From contig QFQR01000002.1 of NCBI GenBank assembly GCA_003243275.1, forward strand, positions 530,187-594,186: a stretch of 64,000 nucleotides of DNA. Reading direction: 5' to 3'. How positions within the stretch are numbered: position 1 is the first letter of the stretch; each line of letters opens with the position of its first letter. The position numbers and the translations under genes are program-made. Source of the stretch: Leifsonia xyli. Lineage in GTDB: Bacteria > Actinomycetota > Actinomycetes > Actinomycetales > Microbacteriaceae. Shown piece after piece: positions 7,630-15,570 of this stretch. Under the pieces are notes generated by a model. The model was not told where the DNA came from. It saw only the letters and a list, made by a program, of their open reading frames with translations, and ran no database searches.

Positions 7630-9081
7630 ATGACCGACCCTCGTCTCGCCGTGATCGTCCTCGCCGCAGGCGAGGGAACCCGGATGCGCTCCCGTCGCGC
7701 CAAGGTGCTGCACCCGATCGCCGGGCTGCCGATGATCGCTCACGTGCTCGCCACCGCCCGCCACCTGGAGCCCGCCTATGTGGAGGTCGTCGTGCGGCAC
7801 CAGCGCGACGAGGTCTGCGCCGCCGTGCTCGAACACCTCGACGACGCGATCGTCGTCGACCAGGACGAGGTGCCAGGCACCGGGCGTGCCGTCGAGCTCG
7901 CCGTCGCGGCGCTGCCTGCCGACTTCGACGGCGAGGTCGTCGTCGTCTCGGGCGATGTGCCGCTGCTCGACGCCGTCACACTCGGGGCCCTCGTCGAGGA
8001 GCACCGGGCGGCCTCCGCATCCGCCACCATCCTCTCCGCGGTGCTCGACGACGCGACCGGCTACGGGCGCATCGTGCGCGACGCCTCTGGTGGGGTGGTC
8101 TCGATCGTCGAGCACAAGGACGCCGACGAGCTCGTGCGCGCCATCACCGAGGTCAACTCCGGCAGCTACGTCTTCGCGGCATCCGCGCTGCGCGAACTGC
8201 TGCCGCGGATCGGCACCGCCAACGCGCAAGGCGAGAAGTACCTCACGGATGTCGTGGCGCTGCTGCGCGCGGCATCCGCTCCCGTCGCGGCGGTCCCGGT
8301 GAGCGAGAACTGGCGCGTCGCGGGCGTCAACGACCGTGCGCAGCTCGCCGAGCAGGCGGCGCGGCTGAACGCCATGATCGTGCGCGGCCACCAGTTGAAC
8401 GGCGTCACCGTGCAGGATCCGGCGACCACCTGGATCGACCTCACGGTCTCGATCGGCGAGGACACCGTGCTGCTGCCCGGCACCCGGCTCGCGGGCGCGA
8501 CGAGCATCGAGCGCGACGCCGTCATCGGACCCGACACCTCCCTCGTCGACTGCGAGGTCGGCGAGGGCGCCGTCATCAAGCGCACGGATGCGACGCTCGC
8601 CGTGATCCGTGCCTTCGCCGAGGTCGGCCCGTTCGCGTATCTGCGCCCAGGCACCGAGCTCGCGGGCGGCGGCAAGATCGGCACCTTCGTGGAGACGAAG
8701 AACGCGAAGATCGGGCGCGGCTCGAAGGTGCCGCACCTCTCCTATATCGGCGACACGGAGGTGGGGGAGGGCTCCAACATCGGCGCGGGCACGATCACCG
8801 CCAACTACGACGGGGTCGCGAAGCACCGCACGAGCGTCGGGTCGCACGTGCGCACCGGATCGCACAACGTCTTCGTCGCGCCCGTCACGATCGGCGACGG
8901 GGCCTACTCGGGAGCGGGCACCATCATCCGCAAGGATGTGCCCGCCGGTGCCCTCGCGATGACGGTCGCGCCGCAGCGCAACGTCGAGGGCTGGGTGGCC
9001 GCGAACCGCGCAGGCACAGCGGCAGCGGATGCCGCCGCCGCCGCGACCGATCCCCCCGCCCCCTCATCCCCCGATCGCTGA
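7630..9081 (+). CDS. glmU: Bifunctional UDP-GlcNAc pyrophosphorylase / glucosamine-1-phosphate acetyltransferase
   Basis: A 483-residue enzyme making UDP-GlcNAc for peptidoglycan. The N-terminal uridylyltransferase starts with LAAGEGTRMRS (11-21), and the C-terminal left-handed beta-helix of hexapeptide repeats covers roughly 250-460, including the NYDG and acetyl-CoA region around GAGTIIRKDVPAG. ATG 7630 has GGAGG immediately before it and CACAAT 6 nt upstream, so the transcript may be leaderless or nearly so. The stop codon at 9079-9081 lies inside the left arm of a palindromic element. Confidence 0.97.
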   Translation: MTDPRLAVIVLAAGEGTRMRSRRAKVLHPIAGLPMIAHVLATARHLEPAYVEVVVRHQRDEVCAAVLEHLDDAIVVDQDEVPGTGRAVELAVAALPADFDGEVVVVSGDVPLLDAVTLGALVEEHRAASASATILSAVLDDATGYGRIVRDASGGVVSIVEHKDADELVRAITEVNSGSYVFAASALRELLPRIGTANAQGEKYLTDVVALLRAASAPVAAVPVSENWRVAGVNDRAQLAEQAARLNAMIVRGHQLNGVTVQDPATTWIDLTVSIGEDTVLLPGTRLAGATSIERDAVIGPDTSLVDCEVGEGAVIKRTDATLAVIRAFAEVGPFAYLRPGTELAGGGKIGTFVETKNAKIGRGSKVPHLSYIGDTEVGEGSNIGAGTITANYDGVAKHRTSVGSHVRTGSHNVFVAPVTIGDGAYSGAGTIIRKDVPAGALAMTVAPQRNVEGWVAANRAGTAAADAAAAATDPPAPSSPDR

Positions 9082-9142
9082 CCGGTCGGTTTCCCGCCTC
9101 AAAACCGTGAAATGGGGCCAGAAACCGACCGGTCAGCGATCG
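9072..9142. repeat. Palindromic element, copy 1 (reverse orientation)
   Basis: Perfect 22-bp inverted arms at 9072-9093 and 9121-9142 enclose a 27-bp spacer. Arms contain CTGACCGGTCGGTTTC. The spacer, read on the minus strand, carries GGCCCCATTTC and GGTTTTGAGG, which recur in copies at 40453-40547 and 53005-53065. The left arm contains the glmU stop codon. Confidence 0.9.
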
Positions 9143-9212
9143 AGGGGTGTCGGAGGCGGCGAGGTTGAGGTGCGGTCGAGGAGCGGTGACACGCTCGCGA
9201 CCCGCGTGGGGC

Positions 9213-9218
9213 TAGACT
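9213..9218 (+). promoter_or_regulatory. Candidate -10 box of the terC transcript
   Basis: TAGACT sits about 7 nt before the first base of the riboswitch-like leader (about 9224). No convincing -35 box at normal spacing; TGACAC at 9187-9192 is 20 nt upstream. Confidence 0.5.
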
Positions 9219-9223
9219 GGCCG

Positions 9224-9350
9224 CGCGAAGGGGAGTATCCCACCTCGTCGCGACCGTCATCACGGGCTCCGATGCCGCAGCCCCGGTCGCGACCGCGGCA
9301 TCCGAGTCGGTTCAGACCGGCGGGCCGCGCGGGAGAGACGTTCGAGGCTG
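9224..9350 (+). promoter_or_regulatory. Probable yybP-ykoY manganese riboswitch upstream of terC
   Basis: The leader has the family's hallmark AAGGGGAGTA (9228-9237), then CCGTCATCACGG, and a 3' segment GGGAGAGACGTTCGAGG (9331-9347) like the second conserved loop of this class. Mn2+ riboswitches of this class very often precede TerC/Alx genes in actinobacteria and proteobacteria. I folded it only by eye; a covariance-model search is needed for certainty. Confidence 0.7.
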
Positions 9351-9380
9351 AACCACATCCACCCCGAAAGGCTCCCCGCG

Positions 9381-10382
9381 ATGCTCGCTCTGCCCGTCTT
9401 CTTCGAGGTCGGCACCTACGTCGTGCTGCTCCTGATCCTCGCGTTCGACCTGATCCTCGCCTTCAAGCGCCCGCACGTCCCCTCCAACCGCGAATCAGCG
9501 CTCTGGATCGGGTTCTACGTGCTGCTCGCCGTCGTCTTCGCGGGGCTCATGCTCTGGCTCGGCGACGCCGAGCACGCGGGTCAGTTCGTCGCGGGGTGGC
9601 TCACCGAGTACAGCCTCTCGATCGACAACCTGTTCGTGTTCCTGCTGATCATGGCCCGCTTCAGCGTGCCCAAGAAGTACCAGCAGGAGCTGCTGATGAT
9701 CGGCATCATCCTCGCGCTCGTGTTCCGCGGCATCTTCATCCTGCTGGGAGCCGCGCTCATCGAGAACTTCAGCTGGGTGTTTTACATCTTCGGTGCCTTC
9801 CTCGTCTACACGGCGGTGCAGCAGGTGCGCACCGGGCACGACGACGAGGTCGAGCGGGAGAGCAGGATGCTGAGCTGGGTGCGCAAGCGCGTCGCCATCA
9901 CCGACGACTTCGACGGCGCCCGCATCCGCACCACGATCGACGGCAAGCGGGTCTTCACCCCCGTGCTGATGGTGCTCATCGCGCTCGGCACCACCGATCT
10001 GGTGTTCGCCCTCGACTCGATCCCGGCGATCTTCGGCATCACCCAGAGCCCGTTCATCGTCTTCACGGCGAACGTGTTCGCGCTGATGGGTCTTCGCCAG
10101 CTCTACTTCCTGCTCGGCGACCTCGTCGAGCGGCTCGTCTACCTCAAGTACGGCATCGCCTTCATCCTGTTCTTCATCGGCGTGAAACTCGTGCTCACGG
10201 CCATGCACGAGAACGAGCTGCCGTTCATCAACGGTGGTGAGCCGATCGCCTGGGCGCCGGCGATCAGCACCTGGACCTCGCTCGCGGTGATCGTGGCATC
10301 CATGGCGGTCGCGGTGATCGCGAGCCTCATCCGGATGCGCGTGACGGCGGCGAAGTCGGCGAACCCCGGCGAGCGCGCTTGA
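9381..10382 (+). CDS. TerC/Alx-family integral membrane metal transporter
   Basis: A 333-residue protein with about eight or nine membrane segments. Family marks are the acidic membrane motifs FDLILAFKRP near the start, SLSIDNLFVF (about 79-88) and FALDSIPAIF in the second half, an internal duplication typical of TerC. Characterised relatives export manganese or load metal onto secreted proteins. The probable Mn2+ riboswitch directly upstream supports a manganese role. AAAGG lies about 11 nt before ATG 9381. Confidence 0.92.
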   Translation: MLALPVFFEVGTYVVLLLILAFDLILAFKRPHVPSNRESALWIGFYVLLAVVFAGLMLWLGDAEHAGQFVAGWLTEYSLSIDNLFVFLLIMARFSVPKKYQQELLMIGIILALVFRGIFILLGAALIENFSWVFYIFGAFLVYTAVQQVRTGHDDEVERESRMLSWVRKRVAITDDFDGARIRTTIDGKRVFTPVLMVLIALGTTDLVFALDSIPAIFGITQSPFIVFTANVFALMGLRQLYFLLGDLVERLVYLKYGIAFILFFIGVKLVLTAMHENELPFINGGEPIAWAPAISTWTSLAVIVASMAVAVIASLIRMRVTAAKSANPGERA

Positions 10383-10413
10383 CGTCGTCACCCGGCGCGG
10401 AAATGATCAGAGG

Positions 10414-10953
10414 GTGAACGACCGCACCCCCGGCTTCTTCGAGCCCGACCAGCCTGTGCTGCGCCCGCCGTGGCTCCAGGACGGCGGGGGAGATCTCGAG
10501 CCGGGTCTGGTCGACACCCGCACCAAGCTCGTCGGCCGCGGCCTCCCGCCGCGTGACCCCTCCGAGCCGGTCTTCTTCCCCGGCGGCCCGCCGACGCAGG
10601 AGACCGGATGGGTGCTCTTGCTCGCCGACGGCCAGCGCGTGACGGTCGAGGGGCCGGTGGTCGTGGGCCGCAAGCCGTTCGATGTCGAGGGGTTCCCCGG
10701 CGCGAAGCTCGTGGCCGTCGAGGATCGCGAGAAGACGGTGTCGAAGAACCACGCCATCCTGCTGCCCTACGACGGCGGGCTCTTCGTGCTCGACCTCAAC
10801 TCCACCAACGGCGTCTCGGTCGTCGCCAACCGCCGGCGAACGCCGGTGACCTCGACGGAGTTCGCGCCGGTGCCCGACGGCGCGGTCATCGAGCTCGGCT
10901 CCTACCTGCTGGGTGCCGACCACGTGCCCGCAGCCGAGACCCCCGCCGGCTGA
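10414..10953 (+). CDS. FHA-domain protein (left end of the signalling/T7SS locus)
   Basis: A 179-residue soluble protein: about 60 residues of Pro-rich linker and a C-terminal forkhead-associated domain. Phosphothreonine-reading residues are present: G85R86, S110KNH113 and S130TNG133. FHA domains bind phosphothreonine peptides, here probably made by the kinase at 13047-14720. It is closely similar in layout and domain wording to the FHA protein at 34510-35199. GTG 10414 is preceded by AGAGG and also by AATGAT at 6 nt. Confidence 0.88.
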   Translation: MNDRTPGFFEPDQPVLRPPWLQDGGGDLEPGLVDTRTKLVGRGLPPRDPSEPVFFPGGPPTQETGWVLLLADGQRVTVEGPVVVGRKPFDVEGFPGAKLVAVEDREKTVSKNHAILLPYDGGLFVLDLNSTNGVSVVANRRRTPVTSTEFAPVPDGAVIELGSYLLGADHVPAAETPAG

Positions 10954-10958
10954 CCCCA

Positions 10959-10974
10959 TGGGGAGAAGTCCCCG
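10959..10974. promoter_or_regulatory. Palindromic box GGGGA-N4-TCCCC, site 1
   Basis: The box TGGGGAGAAGTCCCCG lies just after the stop of the first FHA gene and about 75 bp before the PP2C phosphatase start. A possible -10 hexamer, TACGTT, is at 11007-11012. The same palindrome recurs at 15459 and 30430. Confidence 0.6.
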
Positions 10975-11044
10975 TCCGTCGGTGCCCGCCGCCCTCGCGG
11001 CCTTGCTACGTTTGCAGAGGGTGCGCAGAGACGGGGGAGTGCCG

Positions 11045-11890
11045 GTGGAGCATCGCGAGGAGTTCGCGATCGGTGAGACGGTGGTTCGCCTCCGTCACGC
11101 CGCGGCGAGCCACGTCGGCACGGTGCGTGCCAACAACGAGGACAGCTTCCTGGCCGCCTCGCCGTTCTGGATCGTCGCCGACGGGATGGGCGGCCACGCC
11201 CGCGGCGACCTGGCGAGCCGCACCGCCGTCGAGGTCTTCGATCGCGCACGCGGCGAGGGTGCCGCCGATGCGCGGGGCGTGCTCGCGGCCGTCCAGGAGG
11301 CCAACCGTGCCGTCCGTCGGCTGCGGGAGGAGACCATCGCGGGCACGACGCTCACGGGGGTCGCGCTCATCGACATCGACGGGGCCGGTCCGCACTGGAT
11401 GACCTTCAACGTGGGCGACTCCCGCACTTACATCTGGGACGGTCGCACCCTGCAGCAGCAGAGCATCGACCATTCGGCCGTTCAGGAGCTGGTGGCCGCC
11501 GGACTCATCACGGCGGCGGATGCGGCCGTGCACCCCCAGCGCAACGTGATCACCCGTGCCCTCGGCGCGGAAGAGGACGTGGAGCCGGATGTCTGGCTCG
11601 TCCCGGTGCGCGCGCGCCAGACCTTCCTGCTCTGCAGCGACGGGCTCACCAAGGAGCTCGACGACGAGGAGATCGCCCGCATCATCGTCTTCGACGACCA
11701 GCAGGCCTCGCGCGAGCCGGACGGGCCGACGCTCGCCGAGCGCCTCGTGGGTGCCGCCGTCACGGCGGGCGGGCGCGACAACGTGACCGTCGTCGTGGTG
11801 GAGTCCGAGGTGTCGGAGGACACCGCCGATCCCGAGGAGACCATCGATCGCGATCTGCGGCTCCTCGAAGACACGATGCCGAGGGCGTGA
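11045..11890 (+). CDS. PP2C-family Ser/Thr protein phosphatase
   Basis: A 281-residue metal-dependent phosphatase that should oppose the nearby kinase. Metal-binding and family motifs are intact: RANNED (D33), DGMGGH (D46), GDSRTYIWD, SDGLTKEL (D199) and GGRDN (D245). It has no membrane segment, unlike mycobacterial PstP. GTG 11045 is preferred because GGGGGAG lies 5 nt upstream; GTG 11039 is the alternative. The stop overlaps the next start as GTGA, so it begins an operon with the FHA protein and kinase. Confidence 0.93.
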   Translation: MEHREEFAIGETVVRLRHAAASHVGTVRANNEDSFLAASPFWIVADGMGGHARGDLASRTAVEVFDRARGEGAADARGVLAAVQEANRAVRRLREETIAGTTLTGVALIDIDGAGPHWMTFNVGDSRTYIWDGRTLQQQSIDHSAVQELVAAGLITAADAAVHPQRNVITRALGAEEDVEPDVWLVPVRARQTFLLCSDGLTKELDDEEIARIIVFDDQQASREPDGPTLAERLVGAAVTAGGRDNVTVVVVESEVSEDTADPEETIDRDLRLLEDTMPRA

Positions 11891-13047
11891 CCGTGACCCA
11901 CCGCTACACGGCCGCCGGTGACGGTTGGCTCGCTTTCATCACGCCCGCGCGCCAGCTCTTCGTCGGCGCACCGCTCGAGACCGCGGCCGTCGACCGGCTG
12001 TGGATCCGCATCCGTGACGAGCGGGGTCCGGCGGGCGTGCTCGAAGCGCTCACCGCCGACGGCCTCTTCGCGACGCCGCCCTTCGCCTTCGTCGAGCTCG
12101 GCGACGGCGGGGTGGATGTGATCGTGCGCGGCGCGGCGGTGGTGCGCTCCGGTGCGGAGCAGGTGTCGGGCGCGGGGGCGACCACCTGGATCGAACGCCG
12201 GCTCCCCGGCGGGTCGGTCGGGGTGACGCTCGCCGGCACCGGGGCGCTGGAGCTGCCGATCGAGGCAGGTGTGGTCCGCGCGGCCGCCTTCGCATCCGGC
12301 GCGAGCGTCATGCCCGCGAGCGTGCCGCCGGCTGTCGCCGCGGCAGTTGCGCCGCAGGCGGAACCCGCACCGGCGCAGCCCGTCGAGGTGACGGTGCCGC
12401 CGTTCGCCGTCGTCTCGGAGGAGACGGTCGCCGCGCTCCCCGAGGAGAGCCGGCGGGCGGAGGCGCACGCCGCCGATGAGCCGCCGGTCGAACCCGCAGG
12501 CGAGGGCTACGACTACCTCTTCGGCGCCACGATGTACCGCTCGGTCGAGGATGCCGCGGTGCGTGCCGAGGAACCGGCGGACGACGTCGCGGAGGAGGCA
12601 TCCGCCGCCGCGGGCGACCACGACGGCAACACCGTGCTGGCGTCCTCGATCACCCGCAGCGGCCGAACCCGTCGCCCGCGTGGCGAGAAGACCGCGGCGC
12701 CCGCCGCGCCCTCGCTCGTCGTGGTGCTGCCGAGCGGTGTGCGGGAGCCGCTCGACCAGGCCATCGTGCTCGGCCGTTCGCCGAGCGTCGCGGGCGTTCC
12801 CGGCGGGCAGCTGCCGCGGCTCGTGACCATCTCCGGCGGCGACCAGGACATCTCGCGCTCGCACGTGCGCATCGCGGTCGAGGGCGGCACCGTCGTCGTC
12901 GCCGATCTGCACTCCCGCAACGGCACGACCATCGTGCTCCCGGGCGGCGAGACCCAGAAGCTGCGGGCGGGCGAGCCGACACCCGTGATGGTCGGCACGG
13001 TCATCGATCTCGGCGGCGGCGTCGAGCTGCGGGTCGAGGAGGTCTGA
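11887..13047 (+). CDS. FHA-domain protein between phosphatase and kinase
   Basis: A 386-residue protein. The first 125 residues form an unrecognised, probably beta-rich domain, followed by an Ala/Pro/Glu-rich linker and a C-terminal FHA domain of about 95 residues. Its key residues are LGRSPSVAG, DISRSHVRI and HSRNGTT, so phosphothreonine binding should be intact. It starts with GTGA overlap and ends with TGATG overlap with the kinase gene, which suggests fixed stoichiometry and a role as kinase partner or substrate. Confidence 0.85.
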   Translation: MTVTHRYTAAGDGWLAFITPARQLFVGAPLETAAVDRLWIRIRDERGPAGVLEALTADGLFATPPFAFVELGDGGVDVIVRGAAVVRSGAEQVSGAGATTWIERRLPGGSVGVTLAGTGALELPIEAGVVRAAAFASGASVMPASVPPAVAAAVAPQAEPAPAQPVEVTVPPFAVVSEETVAALPEESRRAEAHAADEPPVEPAGEGYDYLFGATMYRSVEDAAVRAEEPADDVAEEASAAAGDHDGNTVLASSITRSGRTRRPRGEKTAAPAAPSLVVVLPSGVREPLDQAIVLGRSPSVAGVPGGQLPRLVTISGGDQDISRSHVRIAVEGGTVVVADLHSRNGTTIVLPGGETQKLRAGEPTPVMVGTVIDLGGGVELRVEEV

Positions 13048-14720
13048 TGCGGCGCCAGACCTCGACACCGCCCGAGCTTCCCGGGTACAACCATGTGCGC
13101 CTGCTGGGCTCGGGCGGGTTCTCGGACGTCTTCCTCTACGAGCAGGAGCTTCCGAAGCGCCGCGTGGCGGTCAAGGTACTGCTGCTGGACGAGCTGACGC
13201 CTGCCAACCGCGCGGCGTTCGTCGCCGAGGCGAACCTGATGGCGCAGCTCTCGGCGCATCCGTACATCGTCACGATCTACCACGCCGATGTGGCGTCCGA
13301 CGACCGCCCCTACTTCGTCATGGAGTACGCATCCGGGCCGAGCCTCGCGGAGCGCTACAAGCAGACCCCGCTGGCGGTCGCGGATGCGCTGCGCACCGGC
13401 GTGCGCTTGTCGAGCGCGGTGCAGACCGCGCACCAGGCAGGCATCCTGCACCGCGACATCAAGCCGGCCAACGTGCTCGGCAACGACTACGGCTGGCCCG
13501 CGCTCACCGATTTCGGCATCTCCTCCGCGGTCGACGATGCGATTCCGACGCACACGACCTCGCTCGGGGATGCGCTGAGCCCTGCGGACACCGGCACGGG
13601 CGGCACGAGCGGCCAGGTGGGGCTCTCGGTGCCGTGGTCGCCGCCCGAGATGTTCGAGGACGACCCGGATCCGGATGTGCGCAGCGACGTGTTCTCGCTC
13701 GCCGCGACCATCTGGACGGTGCTGGCGGGCCAGACGCCGTTCGAGGTGCCGGGGCGCGGCAACGGCACCCTCGACCTGATCGGCCGGATCGAGCGCGGCG
13801 CGATCACGCCGATGGATCGCACCGATGTGCCCCGCTCGCTCATCGCGGTGCTGCAGAAGGGCATGGCGACCGAGCGCGAGGACCGCTTCGCGAGTGCGCT
13901 CGACTTCGGTCGCGCCCTGCAGCGCGTCGAGATGGAGCTCGGCTACGCGCGCACCGAGCTCGAGGTGCCGAACATGCACCTGGAGGCCCCCGAGCGTCCG
14001 GCGGATGCGGGGGGCGCCGACGAGACACGGGTGCGTCAGGTCGCGACGATCGACGCGCAGCCGGTGGGGCTCCCCCCGATGCAGCCGCCGCCTCCCTCGG
14101 CGGACGAGACGCGGGTGCGTTCGACGACGACGGTCGAGGCGCAGCCGAGCCCGGCTGTGCCTCCGCGGCCGGCCACGGGTGTCGCGAACGAGGCGGTGAG
14201 CCACGAGACCGTCGTGCGCCCGCGTGGGCCGGTCGTGCCGCCGCCGCCCGCCCCCACCCCCGCGGACGGGCCCGCTCCGGCAGCGGCCCCGGCGCCGGGC
14301 TCCCGTCGCGGTCTCGTCGTCGGCCTCGTGGTGGGCGGCATCGCGCTGCTCGTGGTGGCGGCGGTGATCGTCTCCATCGTGCTGTTCGGGGGATCGGCTC
14401 CCGCGCCTGGGCCCTCGAGCGCACCGCAGCCGGGGAACACTCCCGCCGTCCCTCAGAAGATCGAGCCGCCCGTGCTCGGCGGTGCGGCGACCCTCGACGG
14501 CACGACGGTCTCGTTCCCGGTCGAGAACCCGGTGCCGCAGAAGGGCGACACGCTGATCTGGAAGCTCAGCAACCGCCCAGATCAGCCGGACCAGCGTCCC
14601 GTCGCCGACGACGGCGTGGTGCGCGTCGAGGGCTTCACGGGCACCCCGCTCTGCGTCGACGTGTTCGTCGTGCGCAAGGGCAAGACCTCCGCCCCGCTGA
14701 CCACCTGCTACCCGAGTTGA
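13047..14720 (+). CDS. Transmembrane Ser/Thr protein kinase (PknB-like / Pkb2-like)
   Basis: A 557-residue receptor-type kinase. Catalytic elements are complete: glycine loop G21SGGFSDV28, K43, H135RD137 and D155FG, with the APE-equivalent SPPEMF. After the kinase domain comes a Pro-rich cytoplasmic tail with three ET(R/V)VR motifs around T327, T355 and T388, one membrane helix at about 425-449, and an outside domain of about 105 residues that is not a PASTA domain. It sits in an operon with a phosphatase and FHA proteins, as in the bifidobacterial PFNA cluster. Confidence 0.94.
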   Translation: MRRQTSTPPELPGYNHVRLLGSGGFSDVFLYEQELPKRRVAVKVLLLDELTPANRAAFVAEANLMAQLSAHPYIVTIYHADVASDDRPYFVMEYASGPSLAERYKQTPLAVADALRTGVRLSSAVQTAHQAGILHRDIKPANVLGNDYGWPALTDFGISSAVDDAIPTHTTSLGDALSPADTGTGGTSGQVGLSVPWSPPEMFEDDPDPDVRSDVFSLAATIWTVLAGQTPFEVPGRGNGTLDLIGRIERGAITPMDRTDVPRSLIAVLQKGMATEREDRFASALDFGRALQRVEMELGYARTELEVPNMHLEAPERPADAGGADETRVRQVATIDAQPVGLPPMQPPPPSADETRVRSTTTVEAQPSPAVPPRPATGVANEAVSHETVVRPRGPVVPPPPAPTPADGPAPAAAPAPGSRRGLVVGLVVGGIALLVVAAVIVSIVLFGGSAPAPGPSSAPQPGNTPAVPQKIEPPVLGGAATLDGTTVSFPVENPVPQKGDTLIWKLSNRPDQPDQRPVADDGVVRVEGFTGTPLCVDVFVVRKGKTSAPLTTCYPS

Positions 14721-14727
14721 GTGCGGC

Positions 14728-15468
14728 ATGAACGGCTTGCGCATCGACTTCTGCGGCGAGAAGTACACGGCCGCACCTGGAGCGGATTTCGTGATCGGTC
14801 GTGAGGGCGACCTCGAGATCGACGACAACCCCTACCTGCACCGGCGGTTCCTGCTCATCACCGAGGACCACGGGATGTGGTGGATCGCCAACGTCGGCAG
14901 CCTGCTCTCGGCGACCATCACCGACGGCTCGGGTGGGGTGCAGGCCTGGTTGCCTCCCGGCGCCCGGTTGCCGATCGTCTTCCCGGTGGTGCAGGTGCTG
15001 TTCAGCGCCGGTGCGACCACCTACGACTTCACGATCGAGAACGACGCCGAGTACTTCTCCACCACCAACATCCACGCGGGCGCGTCGGGCACGACGACGA
15101 TCGGGGCGGTGCCGCTCACGAGCTCCCAGCGGCTGCTCGTGTTGTCGCTCTCCGAGCATGTGCTCGCCCAGGATTCCCCCGGCCGGGGCCTGATCCCCAG
15201 CTCGGCCGAGGCGGCTGAGCGGCTCGGCTGGCCGCTCACGACCTTCAACCGCAAACTCGACAACGTCTGCGAGAAGCTCGACAAGGTGGGCGTGCGGGGG
15301 CTCCGCGGAGGCCGGGGCAAGCTCGCGACGAACCGGCGCGCTCGGCTCGTCGAGTACGCGGTCGCGAGTCGCCTCGTGAGCCGCGACGATCTGATGCTGC
15401 TGGACCGCAACGCGGCGTCGTCGACCGGGCCGGGAGGCTCGGGCGAGCCCGGAGAAGATGGGGAGTAG
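14728..15468 (+). CDS. FHA-like protein with a C-terminal helix-turn-helix-like region
   Basis: A 246-residue soluble protein. Residues 1-100 look like a divergent FHA fold (VIGREGDLEI, HRRFLLI), but the canonical N in the last loop is not obvious. Residues about 125-215 hold a helical unit, with SSAEAAERLGWPLTTFNRKL resembling a sigma-factor-like or LuxR-like helix-turn-helix. If it binds DNA, the palindromic boxes of this locus are candidate sites; this is inference. Its stop codon lies inside the first box upstream of the giant gene. Confidence 0.7.
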   Translation: MNGLRIDFCGEKYTAAPGADFVIGREGDLEIDDNPYLHRRFLLITEDHGMWWIANVGSLLSATITDGSGGVQAWLPPGARLPIVFPVVQVLFSAGATTYDFTIENDAEYFSTTNIHAGASGTTTIGAVPLTSSQRLLVLSLSEHVLAQDSPGRGLIPSSAEAAERLGWPLTTFNRKLDNVCEKLDKVGVRGLRGGRGKLATNRRARLVEYAVASRLVSRDDLMLLDRNAASSTGPGGSGEPGEDGE

Positions 15469-15493
15469 TCCCCACCCGCGGGGATGATCCCCG
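15459..15493. promoter_or_regulatory. Two GGGGA/TCCCC palindromes, sites 2a and 2b
   Basis: TGGGGAGTAGTCCCCA (15459-15474) and CGGGGATGATCCCCG (15479-15493) lie with centres about 20 bp apart, close to two helical turns. Site 2b has a 3-nt spacer. Sixteen bases further is the hexamer TAGCCT (15509-15514), so site 2b would cover the -35 area of the promoter for the giant surface-protein gene. Confidence 0.6.
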
Positions 15494-15508
15494 TTCATCG
15501 CCCCGTGT

Positions 15509-15514
15509 TAGCCT
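15509..15514 (+). promoter_or_regulatory. Candidate -10 box for the giant Ig/FN3 gene
   Basis: TAGCCT matches the actinobacterial TANNNT -10 pattern and lies 26 nt before GTG 15541 and 56 nt before GTG 15571. No clear -35 hexamer; the region is occupied by palindrome 2b. Confidence 0.45.
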
Positions 15515-15570
15515 GATCCGGCTCGTACCCCATTCGGTGCGTGGCACGGTATTCAGGGGGCGGGTTCAGC

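Noticed and set aside
9072..9142. Palindrome after glmU as an ordinary intrinsic terminator
   Set aside because: No T-tract, and the same element in copy 2 lies between divergent gene starts where a terminator makes no sense for either gene.
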